From Actinomycetota bacterium (lineage in GTDB: Bacteria > Actinomycetota > UBA4738 > HRBIN12): a stretch of 36,284 nucleotides of DNA. The stretch lies in assembly GCA_016201135.1 (NCBI GenBank), contig JACQDK010000020.1:1-36284 (forward strand), written 5' to 3'. Of the stretch, positions 8,709 to 17,134 are shown piece after piece. Below the pieces are notes generated by a model. The model was not told where the DNA came from. It ran no database searches and saw only the letters and a list, made by a program, of their open reading frames with translations. The translations under genes were made by a program, and so were the position numbers. Positions within the stretch are counted from its first letter, which is position 1; each line of letters starts with the position of its first letter.

Positions 8709-10126
8709 CGCCTCCTTTCGACGCCCACCGTAACCGGGGCGTGTGAAGGGGCCATGAAGGGGGCGCGTTCCCCGGATGAAGCCAGCGGCAGGAGAACCGT
8801 GAACGTCGTGCCCTGCTGCAGTTCGCTCGCGACCTCGATGTCGCCTCGGTGGGCCCGGACCAGTTCGCGGGCGACGGTGAGGCCGATCCCCGATCCGCCG
8901 GCGCGGGCGCCGCGGCCCCGGAAGAACCGGTCGAACACCTGCTGGAGCTCGTCGGCGGGGATACCCGGGCCGGTGTCGGAGACGCGGATGACGGCGTTGT
9001 CTCCCTCCCGGCGAAGGGTGAGGTCGACCTCACCACCCGGCGGGGTGAACTTCAGCGCATTCGAGAGCAGGTTCGCGACGACCTGCCGGATCCGTGTGGG
9101 GTCCGCCTGGACGGCGACATCGGAGAGATAGGCGGCGAGCCGCACGTCCTCGGCCTCGTACGGGCCCGCGAACTCCCGTGCGGCGCCTTCGAGCAGGGGC
9201 CGAAGGTCGACCGGCTGGCGGACGAGCGAGAACCTGGCGGCATCGGCCGAGGCGAGGGTCTCGAGGTCGGCGACGAGCCGGGACAGCCGGAGCGTCTCCT
9301 CGTGCAGGGAGGCCAGGGCGGGTGACGTCGGCTCGACCACGCCATCTTGTATCCCCTCGATCTGGGTGCGGAGGATCGTGAGGGGCGTGCGCAGCTCGTG
9401 TGCGACGTCGGCCGCGAACTCCCTCCGCAGCCGGTCCTCCTCCTCGATCGTGTCGGCCAGCGTGTTGAACGCTCTTGCCATCTCGCCGAACTCGTCTGGA
9501 CCCTCGGACTCGACCCGTTCCGAGCGGTCGCCGAGCGCCAGCGCACGGGCCGTCTTCGTCAGCTCTCGAGCCGGCGCCGTCGCGCGGCGGGCGAGCACGA
9601 TCCCCAGTGCCAGAGCCACGAAACCGGCGAGGATCCCCCCCAAGAGCAGCAGCCGGTTCACCGAGGAACGGAACGCGACGTCCTGAGGGAGGAGTCCGGG
9701 CTGGGGGAGCCGGATGACCGCCGTGCCAACGACCGAGCCATCCACCCGGATCGGGAGCCGCTGCTCGGGCCCGAGCGGCCCGCTTCCCATCATCTGACGG
9801 TGCAGCGCCGCCATCTGGCCGCTCACCCCGGCGGAGGCGTCCCAGACCGTCTTGCCCTGTGCGTCGACGACCCGGACCGCCCCACCGTCCATCAGCGCGA
9901 GGGACTGGAGCGACTCGAGGTCGGCCGCGCTCCAGCCGTCCGCCCGCCGGTACGAGTCGGCGAGCCCCGCGACGAGCTGCCGCTCCCTCGCGTCCTGCTG
10001 CTCGTGCAGGTAGGACGCGAACGTGGTGCCGAACTCGACGTTCACCAGGATCGCGGTGAGCGCTGCCGCCGCGATCCCGACGCCGGCGAAGGCCGCGGCC
10101 AACCGAAGCGCATAGGATCTACGCAT
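8705..10126 (-). CDS. HAMP-domain sensor histidine kinase (BaeS/OmpR-partner type)
   Basis: Two TMs, HAMP, FAADVAHELRTPLTILRTQIEG H-box, NLLSNALKFTPPGGEV N-box, DTGPGIPADEL, GSGIGLTVARELV. Confidence 0.93.
   Translation of the reverse strand: MRRSYALRLAAAFAGVGIAAAALTAILVNVEFGTTFASYLHEQQDARERQLVAGLADSYRRADGWSAADLESLQSLALMDGGAVRVVDAQGKTVWDASAGVSGQMAALHRQMMGSGPLGPEQRLPIRVDGSVVGTAVIRLPQPGLLPQDVAFRSSVNRLLLLGGILAGFVALALGIVLARRATAPARELTKTARALALGDRSERVESEGPDEFGEMARAFNTLADTIEEEDRLRREFAADVAHELRTPLTILRTQIEGIQDGVVEPTSPALASLHEETLRLSRLVADLETLASADAARFSLVRQPVDLRPLLEGAAREFAGPYEAEDVRLAAYLSDVAVQADPTRIRQVVANLLSNALKFTPPGGEVDLTLRREGDNAVIRVSDTGPGIPADELQQVFDRFFRGRGARAGGSGIGLTVARELVRAHRGDIEVASELQQGTTFTVLLPLASSGERAPFMAPSHAPVTVGVERRR
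8743..8759 (-). promoter_or_regulatory. Direct-repeat box A (minus strand CTTCAT-GGCCC-CTTCAC) with putative -10 TACGGT 10 nt downstream
   Basis: Two CTTCA half-sites 11 bp apart, inside the 3' end of the kinase gene, upstream of the Met-rich gene (start 8708). Confidence 0.5.
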
Positions 10127-10624
10127 CCGGCTTCATCCCGAACTTGTACCCGACCCCAGTGACGGTGAGGACGAACCGAGGGTGTCTCGGGTCCTCGCCG
10201 AGCTTCCGCCGCAGGTTCTTCACGTGGGCGTCGATGGTCCGGTCGTACCCCTCGTAGTCGTACCCCTGGACCTTGGTGATCAGCTCGAAGCGGGAGAACA
10301 CGCGACCCGGGTGGGCAGCGAGGCTGTAGAGGAGATCGAAAGGCGGAGGCCGGTGACCCGGTCGTCCTCCGCGGCCTTGGCGGTTAGCATGATGATCGGC
10401 ACGCTGGAGTGGCTTCGAACCGCCCTGGCGATCTCCTCCCCGCTGAGATCGGGGAGCATGAGGTCGAGCACTATTAGGTCTGGGTTCGCGCGCTCCAGGG
10501 TCTCGAGAGCTCGCTGCCCAGTCTCCGCGACGAGCACCGCATAGCCTTCCCGCTCGAGGTAGGAGCGAACCAGGTCCCTGATCTTGCGCTCGTCGTCGAC
10601 GACGAGGATGGTTGCCGTGCCCAT
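10119..10624 (-). pseudogene. OmpR-family response regulator disrupted by an internal deletion plus frameshift
   Basis: Receiver MGTATILVVDDERKIRDLVRSYL...LIVLDLMLPDLSGEE...SSVPIIMLTAKAAEDDRVTGLRL is followed directly, out of frame, by wHTH sequence FDLLYSLAAHPGRVFSRFELITKVQGYDYEGYDRTIDAHVKNLRRKLGEDPRHPRFVLTVTGVGYKFGMKPDA. Junction near 10341. Confidence 0.85.
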
Positions 10625-10695
10625 GTTGCGTCCCCCACCACAGTCTGCCGTAACACGAGCTTCACGGCGACCCGAAGAGGCGATCAGGGTCCTTC

Positions 10696-10721
10696 GCCCT
10701 TGGCCATCCGAGTCCAAGGGC
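10696..10721. terminator. Terminator-like hairpin downstream of the redoxin operon
   Basis: GCCCTTGG-10 nt-CCAAGGGC, 8-bp perfect stem, 23 nt past the redoxin stop. Confidence 0.55.
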
Positions 10722-10743
10722 CCTCCGGGAACCGGGCCGCTGC

Positions 10744-11436
10744 TCAAGAGAGGTAGGGGCGGATGGCCGACATGATCTCGGAGGTCGAGGCGTACATCGA
10801 CGAGTACTCCTTCGCCCAGCGGATCCGCCCGGAGGCGTCGATGAAGACGAGACCGTGTCCGGGCAGGTCCGCGTGCATGCCCTTGCCGAGCATCCCGTAC
10901 TCCTTCGACACCGCGCCACCTTCGTCGATCAGGAACGGCGTCGTGATGCCGAAGCGCGTCATCTCGCTCCGGACCTGGTCCGCCGGGTTCATGACGATCG
11001 GCAGGACGGTGATGCCGGCGTCCCGGAGCTCGCCTCCGTTCTTCTCGAGCTCCACCATCTGGTAGAAGCAGGCGTCACACCCGACTCCCTCGCTGAAGTA
11101 GAGGAGGACGTTCTCGCCTCGGTAGTCGGAGAGCGAGACGGTCGATCCGCTCGTGGAGGCGAGCGAGAACGGCGGGGCCATCTTGCCCGCGAGGGCCTCA
11201 CCGCCGCCCGAGCTGCGGTTCCCGAAGAAGAGCATCGCTCCGACCACGACCACGACCCCGACGACGGCGACCTGACCCCAGGACGGGTCGAAGCTCCTAC
11301 GGCGCCGGCGCTTCGGTCCTGGCTTCGGCTTCCTGGGAGGGCTCTGATCCGTCGCCGCAACAGGCGTGTGGGACGGCGGGCTCGGACGCGTCTTCCCGCG
11401 ATGCCGCTGCGACGACCGCCTGGTCTTCGTGCTCAT
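10744..11436 (-). CDS. Membrane-anchored peroxiredoxin/redoxin-family protein
   Basis: Basic N-terminus plus one TM (WGQVAVVGVVVVVGAMLFF), thioredoxin-like fold region with GVGCDACFYQ; RBS AAGGAGGGAGTCACC-ATG. Confidence 0.82.
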   Translation of the reverse strand: MSTKTRRSSQRHRGKTRPSPPSHTPVAATDQSPPRKPKPGPKRRRRRSFDPSWGQVAVVGVVVVVGAMLFFGNRSSGGGEALAGKMAPPFSLASTSGSTVSLSDYRGENVLLYFSEGVGCDACFYQMVELEKNGGELRDAGITVLPIVMNPADQVRSEMTRFGITTPFLIDEGGAVSKEYGMLGKGMHADLPGHGLVFIDASGRIRWAKEYSSMYASTSEIMSAIRPYLS

Positions 11437-12316
11437 GGTGACTCCCTCCTTGATCGGTGTCGGACCTGCCCCGAACCGCGGCCACGACGAAGAACGCGGC
11501 CAGGCCCAGCAGGGCGAGGCCGAGGACCGGCTGGGGAACCGGCTTCAGGAACCGGACGATGTCGATCGAGGTTCGTGAGAGCCAGCGCCCGATCGCGCGC
11601 TGGAACCCCGGCGCACTGGTCGTGTTTCCGCTCGCGGCCAGGAACAGGACGAAGGCGCCCATCGCGGCGAAGGCGACGGCCACGCTGACGTTCACCGTGT
11701 TCGTGTGGACGGTCCGGCCGGCGACGCGGAGACGAACGGGCTTGGCTTGGAAGAGCCTTCGCTCGCCGAGCCTGAGCCGGTCCCAGAGCAGGCCCATGAG
11801 GAAGAGGGGGAACGCCATGCCGAACACGTAGGCGAGCCCGAGGCCACCCGCTCCGATCACCGATCCGGACAGGGCCGACAGCGCCAACACGCCGGCCATG
11901 ACCGGAGCGCAGCACGAGGACGCCACCCCCGAGAACACCCCGAGAGCGAAGACCCCCGCGGTGTCGCTCCGCTCCACCGAGGGCGCTCGCACGAACGAGG
12001 GCATGCTCCAGGTCTTCCCGAGCAGCGCGAGGACCGCGAGGGCCAGCATCAGCAGTCCTCCGAAGGCGTACAGCGGCGTGTGGAACCGGCGAACCGAAGT
12101 CATGACGAAGCCGACCCCGAGGGTCACGGGCAGCAGCACGACCGCGAGGCCGAGCGCGAACACGAGCGTCAGGGGAAGGAGCTTCCAGCGGCGATTCTTC
12201 ACCGCCGACGCCAGGTATGCCGGGAACAGGAACACGATGCAGCAGGGGCTGAAGAGCGCGACGGCGCCGGCGAAGAACGCCGCGAGGATCGACCCGGTGG
12301 TGAGCAGCCCGCCCAT
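11297..12316 (-). CDS. CcdA/DsbD-like cytochrome c biogenesis family membrane protein with vicinal cysteine pairs and a His/Cys tail
   Basis: ALFSPCCIVFLFPAYLAS and FSGVASSCCAPVMAGVLALSA repeats, multiple TMs; tail HHEHED...HACCGDGS. Confidence 0.8.
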   Translation of the reverse strand: MGGLLTTGSILAAFFAGAVALFSPCCIVFLFPAYLASAVKNRRWKLLPLTLVFALGLAVVLLPVTLGVGFVMTSVRRFHTPLYAFGGLLMLALAVLALLGKTWSMPSFVRAPSVERSDTAGVFALGVFSGVASSCCAPVMAGVLALSALSGSVIGAGGLGLAYVFGMAFPLFLMGLLWDRLRLGERRLFQAKPVRLRVAGRTVHTNTVNVSVAVAFAAMGAFVLFLAASGNTTSAPGFQRAIGRWLSRTSIDIVRFLKPVPQPVLGLALLGLAAFFVVAAVRGRSDTDQGGSHHEHEDQAVVAAASREDASEPAVPHACCGDGSEPSQEAEARTEAPAP

Positions 12317-12568
12317 CTATGCCGCCCGCTCCAGGTACCGGCGGAGCTTCTTGCGCGGCAATCGCCCCGAGCTGAACAGCACGCCGTCGACCAGCACGGC
12401 GGGGGGCATCGACGGCCGGTGCCGCTCGACGAGCTGCCGCCCTTCGGGGGAGGCCATGTCGACCTCCCGCACCGACAGCGGGAACTCCTCGGACAGCTCG
12501 GCCAGCGCCTCCAGGGCGTCCTCGCACAGGTGGCAGGCCGGAGACGTGACGACGACGATCTCGGTCAC
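12317..12568 (-). CDS. Glutaredoxin/thioredoxin-like small CxxC protein
   Basis: VTEIVVVTSPACHLCEDALEALAELSEEF...MPPAVLVDGVLFSSGRLPRKKLRRYLERAA; GTG start in frame; directly upstream of CcdA-like gene. Confidence 0.82.
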   Translation of the reverse strand: MTEIVVVTSPACHLCEDALEALAELSEEFPLSVREVDMASPEGRQLVERHRPSMPPAVLVDGVLFSSGRLPRKKLRRYLERAA

Positions 12569-12661
12569 GGCGCCGGCCTCCGGAAACGGCCGACCCTGGC
12601 CCAGCCGTTCTGTTGCCTCACCTGGATCACCTCCACGCCACCTACAGCTTCGGGGCCGCGT

Positions 12662-12678
12662 GTGAAGGATCGGTGAAG
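12662..12678 (-). promoter_or_regulatory. Direct-repeat box B (minus strand CTTCAC-CGATC-CTTCAC)
   Basis: Same architecture as box A (CTTCAN-N5-CTTCACAC), upstream of the Grx-CcdA-redoxin operon. Confidence 0.5.
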
Positions 12679-12808
12679 ACGATGGGCAGGCCGGATGCGC
12701 CCCGAGCTGCTCGAGGCTCGCCCCCACGCGCAGCCGCGCGGCAGGAAACGCATCCTGCCTTCACGTGCGCTCCACCGGTTCGCCACATCGGTGCAGCAGC
12801 CTGAGCCT

Positions 12809-13624
12809 GTGCTCGCCCACATCTCCTGGAAGGTCGTGACGGGCTTCCACGTGGGACCGCTGATGATCAGACCCCATGGGCTGCTCATCGCGGTGGGTTT
12901 CCTCGCCGGCGCGCGCTTGATGCAGCGGTATTCGCGTCCGCGCGGCATCTCCGACGAGACGCTCTCGCGGGTTCTGTGGTGGGCCCTGATCGGCGGGCTC
13001 GTCGGCACGCGAGTCGCGTGGGATCTGGGCCACTGGCGAGAGATGGGCTCGGTCCTGGACCTGGTCGCGATCTGGAACGGCGGGATGAGCCTGCTCGGCG
13101 GCCTGATCGGGGCGGTCCTTGTGGGCGGGTTCGTCGCCGGCCGGGAGAAGCTCTCGATCCTGCCCCTGCTCGACATGGCCGCTCCCGGGATCGCCCTCGG
13201 TATCGCGATCGGAAGGGTCAGCGATCTGGTCATCGGTGACCACCTTGGAAAGCCCACCACGCTCCCCTGGGGGTTTCGGTTCGTGGGAGGGGTTGAGCCC
13301 CTGGCGAACGTCCCGCCGATCGGGACTGTGGTCCACCCCGTGGCTCTCTACGACCTGATCCTGACCAGCGTGCTCCTCTTCGTGCTGATCCGGTTCATGC
13401 GGAAGCCTCGGGAGGACGGGTCGACCATCGCGGTGTTCACGTTGTGGTACGCGGGGGGGCGGGTCCTCACCGACTTCTTCCGAACCGACCCGCGCCCGCT
13501 GCTCGGTCTCACGGGCAGCCAGCTCACGTCGATCGTCGCGATCGTGACCGTGGTCGTCGCCCTCTGGTGGCGCGCCAAGCGACGATCGACCGCTCCGACG
13601 GCCGCTGCGATCGCCCGCACCTGA
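12809..13624 (+). CDS. lgt: Prolipoprotein diacylglyceryl transferase family protein (divergent)
   Basis: RPHGLLIAVGFLAGARL, WNGGMSLLGGLIGAVLVG, GIAIGRVSDLVIGDHLG, TVVHPVALYDLI, LTDFFRTDPRPLLGL; GTG start chosen at 12809. Confidence 0.8.
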   Translation: MLAHISWKVVTGFHVGPLMIRPHGLLIAVGFLAGARLMQRYSRPRGISDETLSRVLWWALIGGLVGTRVAWDLGHWREMGSVLDLVAIWNGGMSLLGGLIGAVLVGGFVAGREKLSILPLLDMAAPGIALGIAIGRVSDLVIGDHLGKPTTLPWGFRFVGGVEPLANVPPIGTVVHPVALYDLILTSVLLFVLIRFMRKPREDGSTIAVFTLWYAGGRVLTDFFRTDPRPLLGLTGSQLTSIVAIVTVVVALWWRAKRRSTAPTAAAIART

Positions 13625-13658
13625 CCGGCACCCGACCGTGTCGTTCCGTCTTCATCCT

Positions 13659-13675
13659 ATACCCAGGTAGGGTAT
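13659..13675. promoter_or_regulatory. CsoR-like palindromic operator 1
   Basis: ATACCC-AGGTA-GGGTAT, perfect 6-bp arms; resembles copper-responsive CsoR operators (e.g. ATACCC-N5-GGGTAT). Confidence 0.55.
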
Positions 13676-13691
13676 CTATCGGCAGCACTTG

Positions 13692-13708
13692 GTGAAGGCT
13701 GCGTGAAA
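13692..13708. promoter_or_regulatory. Direct-repeat box D (minus strand TTTCAC-GCAGC-CTTCAC)
   Basis: Same 11-bp period direct repeat as boxes A-C, 16 bp from CsoR-like site 1; inverted relative to the DoxX gene. Confidence 0.4.
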
Positions 13709-13804
13709 GAGCGCGCGAAGTCTCGCTGAGGGTGGGTTCCTCGCCCATCGGACCCGCGGGAAAAGGGACTCCCGTCCCTGATAAGCGATCAGGCGTGGAG
13801 TAGC

Positions 13805-13821
13805 CTACCCCAGTAGGGGAT
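13805..13821. promoter_or_regulatory. CsoR-like operator 2
   Basis: CTACCCCAGTAGGGGAT; 13/17 identical to site 1 (TACCCNNGTAGGGNAT), about 30 bp before the DoxX start. Confidence 0.45.
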
Positions 13822-13850
13822 GGGCAAGGAGGATGTCGAAGGAGGACGTC

Positions 13851-14474
13851 ATGGCCGAGCCTACCGAGGTTCAGACCGAAGCTCGCTTCCGCGCGCGGGA
13901 GTGGCCGAAGAGTGCGGTGCGGATCGCCTTCGGAGTGATCTGGCTCGTCGATGCCGTCCTGAAGTGGCTGCCGGGCTTCCGAGCCGACTACATGGATCTG
14001 CTGAGAGAAGGAGCCGACGGCCAACCTGGATGGCTGAAGCCCTGGTTCGACTTCTGGATCAGGCTCCAGCGTCCGTACAGCGGGTTCTTCGCCTACCTCG
14101 TGGCGGGGGTCGAAACCGTCATCGCGCTCGCGGTGATCCTTGGCTTCGCCCGGAAGCTCACCTACATCTCCGCAACGGCGTTCAGCCTCCTGATCTGGTC
14201 CACGGCGGAGGGCTTCGGTGGGCCATACACGACCGGCGCTGCCGACGTCGGGACCGCGATCATCTACGCGGTGGTCTTCCTGGCGCTGCTGGTGCTGAAC
14301 GCCCAGCTCGGGCCGAGTCGTTACAGCGTGGACTTCCTGATCGAACGCCGCATCCCCTGGTGGTACCGCGTGGCAGAGGTCGGTGGCGTCCCGCGGCCGG
14401 AGACAGCTCGCGTCCCTGGTACGTCATCGCGCGCGGCGCCCACGTCCAGCGGCGGGGAGGGCGCACACGCGTGA
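13851..14474 (+). CDS. DoxX/DoxD-like membrane protein
   Basis: Four predicted TMs, VRIAFGVIWLVDAVLKWLPGF...GVETVIALAVILGFARKLTYIS; RBS AAGGAGGACGTC-ATG at 13851 (alternative ATG 13833 lacks a spaced RBS). Confidence 0.75.
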   Translation: MAEPTEVQTEARFRAREWPKSAVRIAFGVIWLVDAVLKWLPGFRADYMDLLREGADGQPGWLKPWFDFWIRLQRPYSGFFAYLVAGVETVIALAVILGFARKLTYISATAFSLLIWSTAEGFGGPYTTGAADVGTAIIYAVVFLALLVLNAQLGPSRYSVDFLIERRIPWWYRVAEVGGVPRPETARVPGTSSRAAPTSSGGEGAHA

Positions 14475-14507
14475 GCGCCGCGGCGCGCACCGGCTCAGGG
14501 CCGGCGA

Positions 14508-16913
14508 CTACGCGGGCTCGGCAGGGGACGGGGCCTGGCCGCCGGGGAGCCGCATGCGCTTCAGCGCCAGCGCGTTCACGGCCACGATTAAGCTCGAGCC
14601 GGACATCGAGATCGCCGCGATCTCCGGCCGGAGCGTGAGCCCGAAGGCCGGCTCGAACACGCCGGCCGCGATGGGCAGCGCGATCGCGTTGTAGCCCACG
14701 GCCCACCCCAGGTTCTGCCGCATCTTCCGCAACGTCCCCCGCCCGATCCTAAGGGCGGTGGGAACGTCCAGGGGGTCCGAGCGCATGAGCACGACGTCGG
14801 CCGTCTCGATGGCCACGTCCGTGCCGGCCCCGATGGCGATGCCGAGGTCCGCCTGGGCCAGCGCGGGCGCGTCGTTGACGCCGTCACCGACCATCGCCAC
14901 CTTTCGGCCGCTCGCCTGGAGCGCGGCGATCCTCCCGGCCTTGTCGCCGGGAAGGACCTCGGCGATCACGGTGTCGACCCCGAGCTCGCTCCCGATGCGG
15001 CGGGCGGTCGCCTCGTTGTCGCCGGTGAGCATGACGACCTCCACCCCGGCGTCCTTCAGCGCCGCGATCGCAGCTCGGGAAGTTGGACGGGGCGCGTCGG
15101 CGATCCCGATGAGGCCGGCGGCCCGGCCGTCCACCGCCGCGATCACCGCTGTCTGGCCGCCCGCGGCGAGCTGTTGCCGCCGTGCCTCCAGGACAGCCAT
15201 GTCGATGCCCTCCCGCTCCATGAGGCGGAGGTTGCCCACTGCCACCTTGCGGCCGTCCACCCTGGCCATCGCGCCGTGGCCCGGGACGTTCTCGAAGGCT
15301 TCGGCCCGCACGTTCGGGACGCCGTGGGCGTCGGCGTACGCCACGACGGCCTCGGCCAACGGGTGCTCCGAGTCTCGCTCGACCGCCGCGACCAGTCGCA
15401 AGAGATCGACTTCGGCGAGGCCGTCGGCGATCACCTCGGTGACCTCCGGCTCGCCCTTGGTCAGCGTGCCGGTCTTGTCCATCACCACCACCTGGGTCCG
15501 GGCCGCTTCCTCCAGGGCCATGGCGTTCTTGAACAGGATCCCGCGCGTAGCCCCGAGGCCCGTGCCGACCATGATGGCCGTCGGGGTGGCCAGACCGAGG
15601 GCGTCTGGGCAGGTGATGACGACCACGGTGATGGCGAACAGGATGGCATCGCTCGCCGGCCGGCCCACAGCGACCCATGTGAGCAGCGTCGCGGTGCCGC
15701 CGATCAGCGCCACGAGCACCAGCCAGAAGGCCGCCCGGTCGGCCAGCTTCTGACCGGGGGCCTTGGAGTTCTGGGCCTCCTGAACCAGCTTCACGATCTG
15801 GGCAAGGGCCGTGTCGGCCCCGACCTTGGTGGCCCGCACGCGGAGCGTGCCGTTCTCGTTGATGGTGGCGCCGATCACCTCCGACCCGGGCTCCTTGTGG
15901 ACCGGGAGGCTCTCGCCGGTCACCATGGACTCGTCGACCTCGCTCTCGCCTTCCTTGACGGTCCCGTCCACGGCGATCTTGGCTCCCGGGCGTGCGAGGA
16001 GCAGGTCCCCCACAACCACTTCCGCGGTGGGGATCTCGACCGGGTCGCCGTCGCGGACCACCAGGGCCATGGGGGGCGCCAGGTCGAGGAGCGTTCTGAT
16101 GGCGTCGTTCGCGCCGCCGCGCGCCCGCATCTCGAACCAGTGTCCTAGGAGGACGAAAGCGGCGAGCACCGTGGCGGCCTCGTAGAACACGTCGCCTCCG
16201 CCGGTGAGGGTCACCCACAGCGAGTAGGACCACCCGGCCCCGATCGCCACGGCCACGAGGACCATCATGTCCAGCGTCCTTGCACGCAGTGCCCGGTAGG
16301 CGCCTTCGAAGAAGATCCAGCCCGAGTAGAAGATCACCGGGAGGCTGAGCAGCAGCTGGAACAGGTCATCGCGAAGGCCGAACGGCGCCGAGACCGTGAA
16401 GCCAAAGACGTCCCGTCCGATCCGAGACCACAGAAGGATCGGGATCGAGAACAGCGCCGCGACGAGGAACCGGTTCCGCATGTCGCGGACCATCTGCTCC
16501 ATCGACATGCCGGCGTGCCCACCGTGTCCCATGACCTCGTGAGGCGAGGGGAGCCCCTCGGCGGGCATCTCGTGCCCGGCATGGGCCGGGTCCGGCTCCT
16601 CCATGGGGTCGCACACGTGTGTCGGCACCGACTGGCCCGCGCAGTGGTACCCGCACTCCTCCACCCAGCGCCGCAGCTCGGCAAGGGACGTCTCCTCGGA
16701 GTCGTAGACGACCGTCGCGGTCTGTGAGACCGGGTTGGCCTCGACCGACTCGACCCCGGGGCGCCGGCGCAGCGCCCGCTCGACGACCTCCTTCTCGCTC
16801 GCGTAGCTCAGGCCGCCGACGTGCAGGATCGCGGTCGCCCGCTTGCCTTCGCCATCGTGGCCCCCGTGTGGCGCTTCCGGGTGCCCACCGTGGTGAAGCT
16901 CATGCTGGTCCAT
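14508..16913 (-). CDS. Heavy-metal (likely Cu-type) P1B ATPase with CPD transmembrane motif and degenerate HMA domain
   Basis: [45 protein letters not shown]-locus [23 protein letters not shown]; His-rich N-terminus [24 protein letters not shown]-terminal ORF extension to 17243 is spurious. Confidence 0.93.
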   Translation of the reverse strand: MDQHELHHGGHPEAPHGGHDGEGKRATAILHVGGLSYASEKEVVERALRRRPGVESVEANPVSQTATVVYDSEETSLAELRRWVEECGYHCAGQSVPTHVCDPMEEPDPAHAGHEMPAEGLPSPHEVMGHGGHAGMSMEQMVRDMRNRFLVAALFSIPILLWSRIGRDVFGFTVSAPFGLRDDLFQLLLSLPVIFYSGWIFFEGAYRALRARTLDMMVLVAVAIGAGWSYSLWVTLTGGGDVFYEAATVLAAFVLLGHWFEMRARGGANDAIRTLLDLAPPMALVVRDGDPVEIPTAEVVVGDLLLARPGAKIAVDGTVKEGESEVDESMVTGESLPVHKEPGSEVIGATINENGTLRVRATKVGADTALAQIVKLVQEAQNSKAPGQKLADRAAFWLVLVALIGGTATLLTWVAVGRPASDAILFAITVVVITCPDALGLATPTAIMVGTGLGATRGILFKNAMALEEAARTQVVVMDKTGTLTKGEPEVTEVIADGLAEVDLLRLVAAVERDSEHPLAEAVVAYADAHGVPNVRAEAFENVPGHGAMARVDGRKVAVGNLRLMEREGIDMAVLEARRQQLAAGGQTAVIAAVDGRAAGLIGIADAPRPTSRAAIAALKDAGVEVVMLTGDNEATARRIGSELGVDTVIAEVLPGDKAGRIAALQASGRKVAMVGDGVNDAPALAQADLGIAIGAGTDVAIETADVVLMRSDPLDVPTALRIGRGTLRKMRQNLGWAVGYNAIALPIAAGVFEPAFGLTLRPEIAAISMSGSSLIVAVNALALKRMRLPGGQAPSPAEPA

Positions 16914-17032
16914 GTCTGTTCCCCTCACGAGAACTCCCGCGGCCTGAGTATCCGTCGGTTCCTGTGCGCGAGCTATGGCCGGAGGCCGGAACGAGGACCG
17001 CGCGCCTGGAGTCGCGCGTGCGAGAAAGTCGT

Positions 17033-17134
17033 TCATCGCGCGAGGAGCAGCTTCGAAGGGAAGAAGAGCCCGCCGATCACGATCGCGGCTCCCACCACGA
17101 GGAGCACCCCGACGAGGAGCAGCGTTCCGATCAT
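17033..17134 (-). CDS. 33-aa single-TM small protein
   Basis: [37 protein letters not shown] overlap with upstream ORF; RBS AAGGAAGGGGGCCAGCG-ATG. Hidden inside the track ORF 17033..17560. Confidence 0.65.
   Translation of the reverse strand: MIGTLLLVGVLLVVGAAIVIGGLFFPSKLLLAR

Noticed and set aside
11705-12676. 323-aa plus ORF across the CcdA-like region
   Set aside because: Glu/Gln/Arg/His-rich antisense translation of the real minus-strand CcdA and Grx genes.
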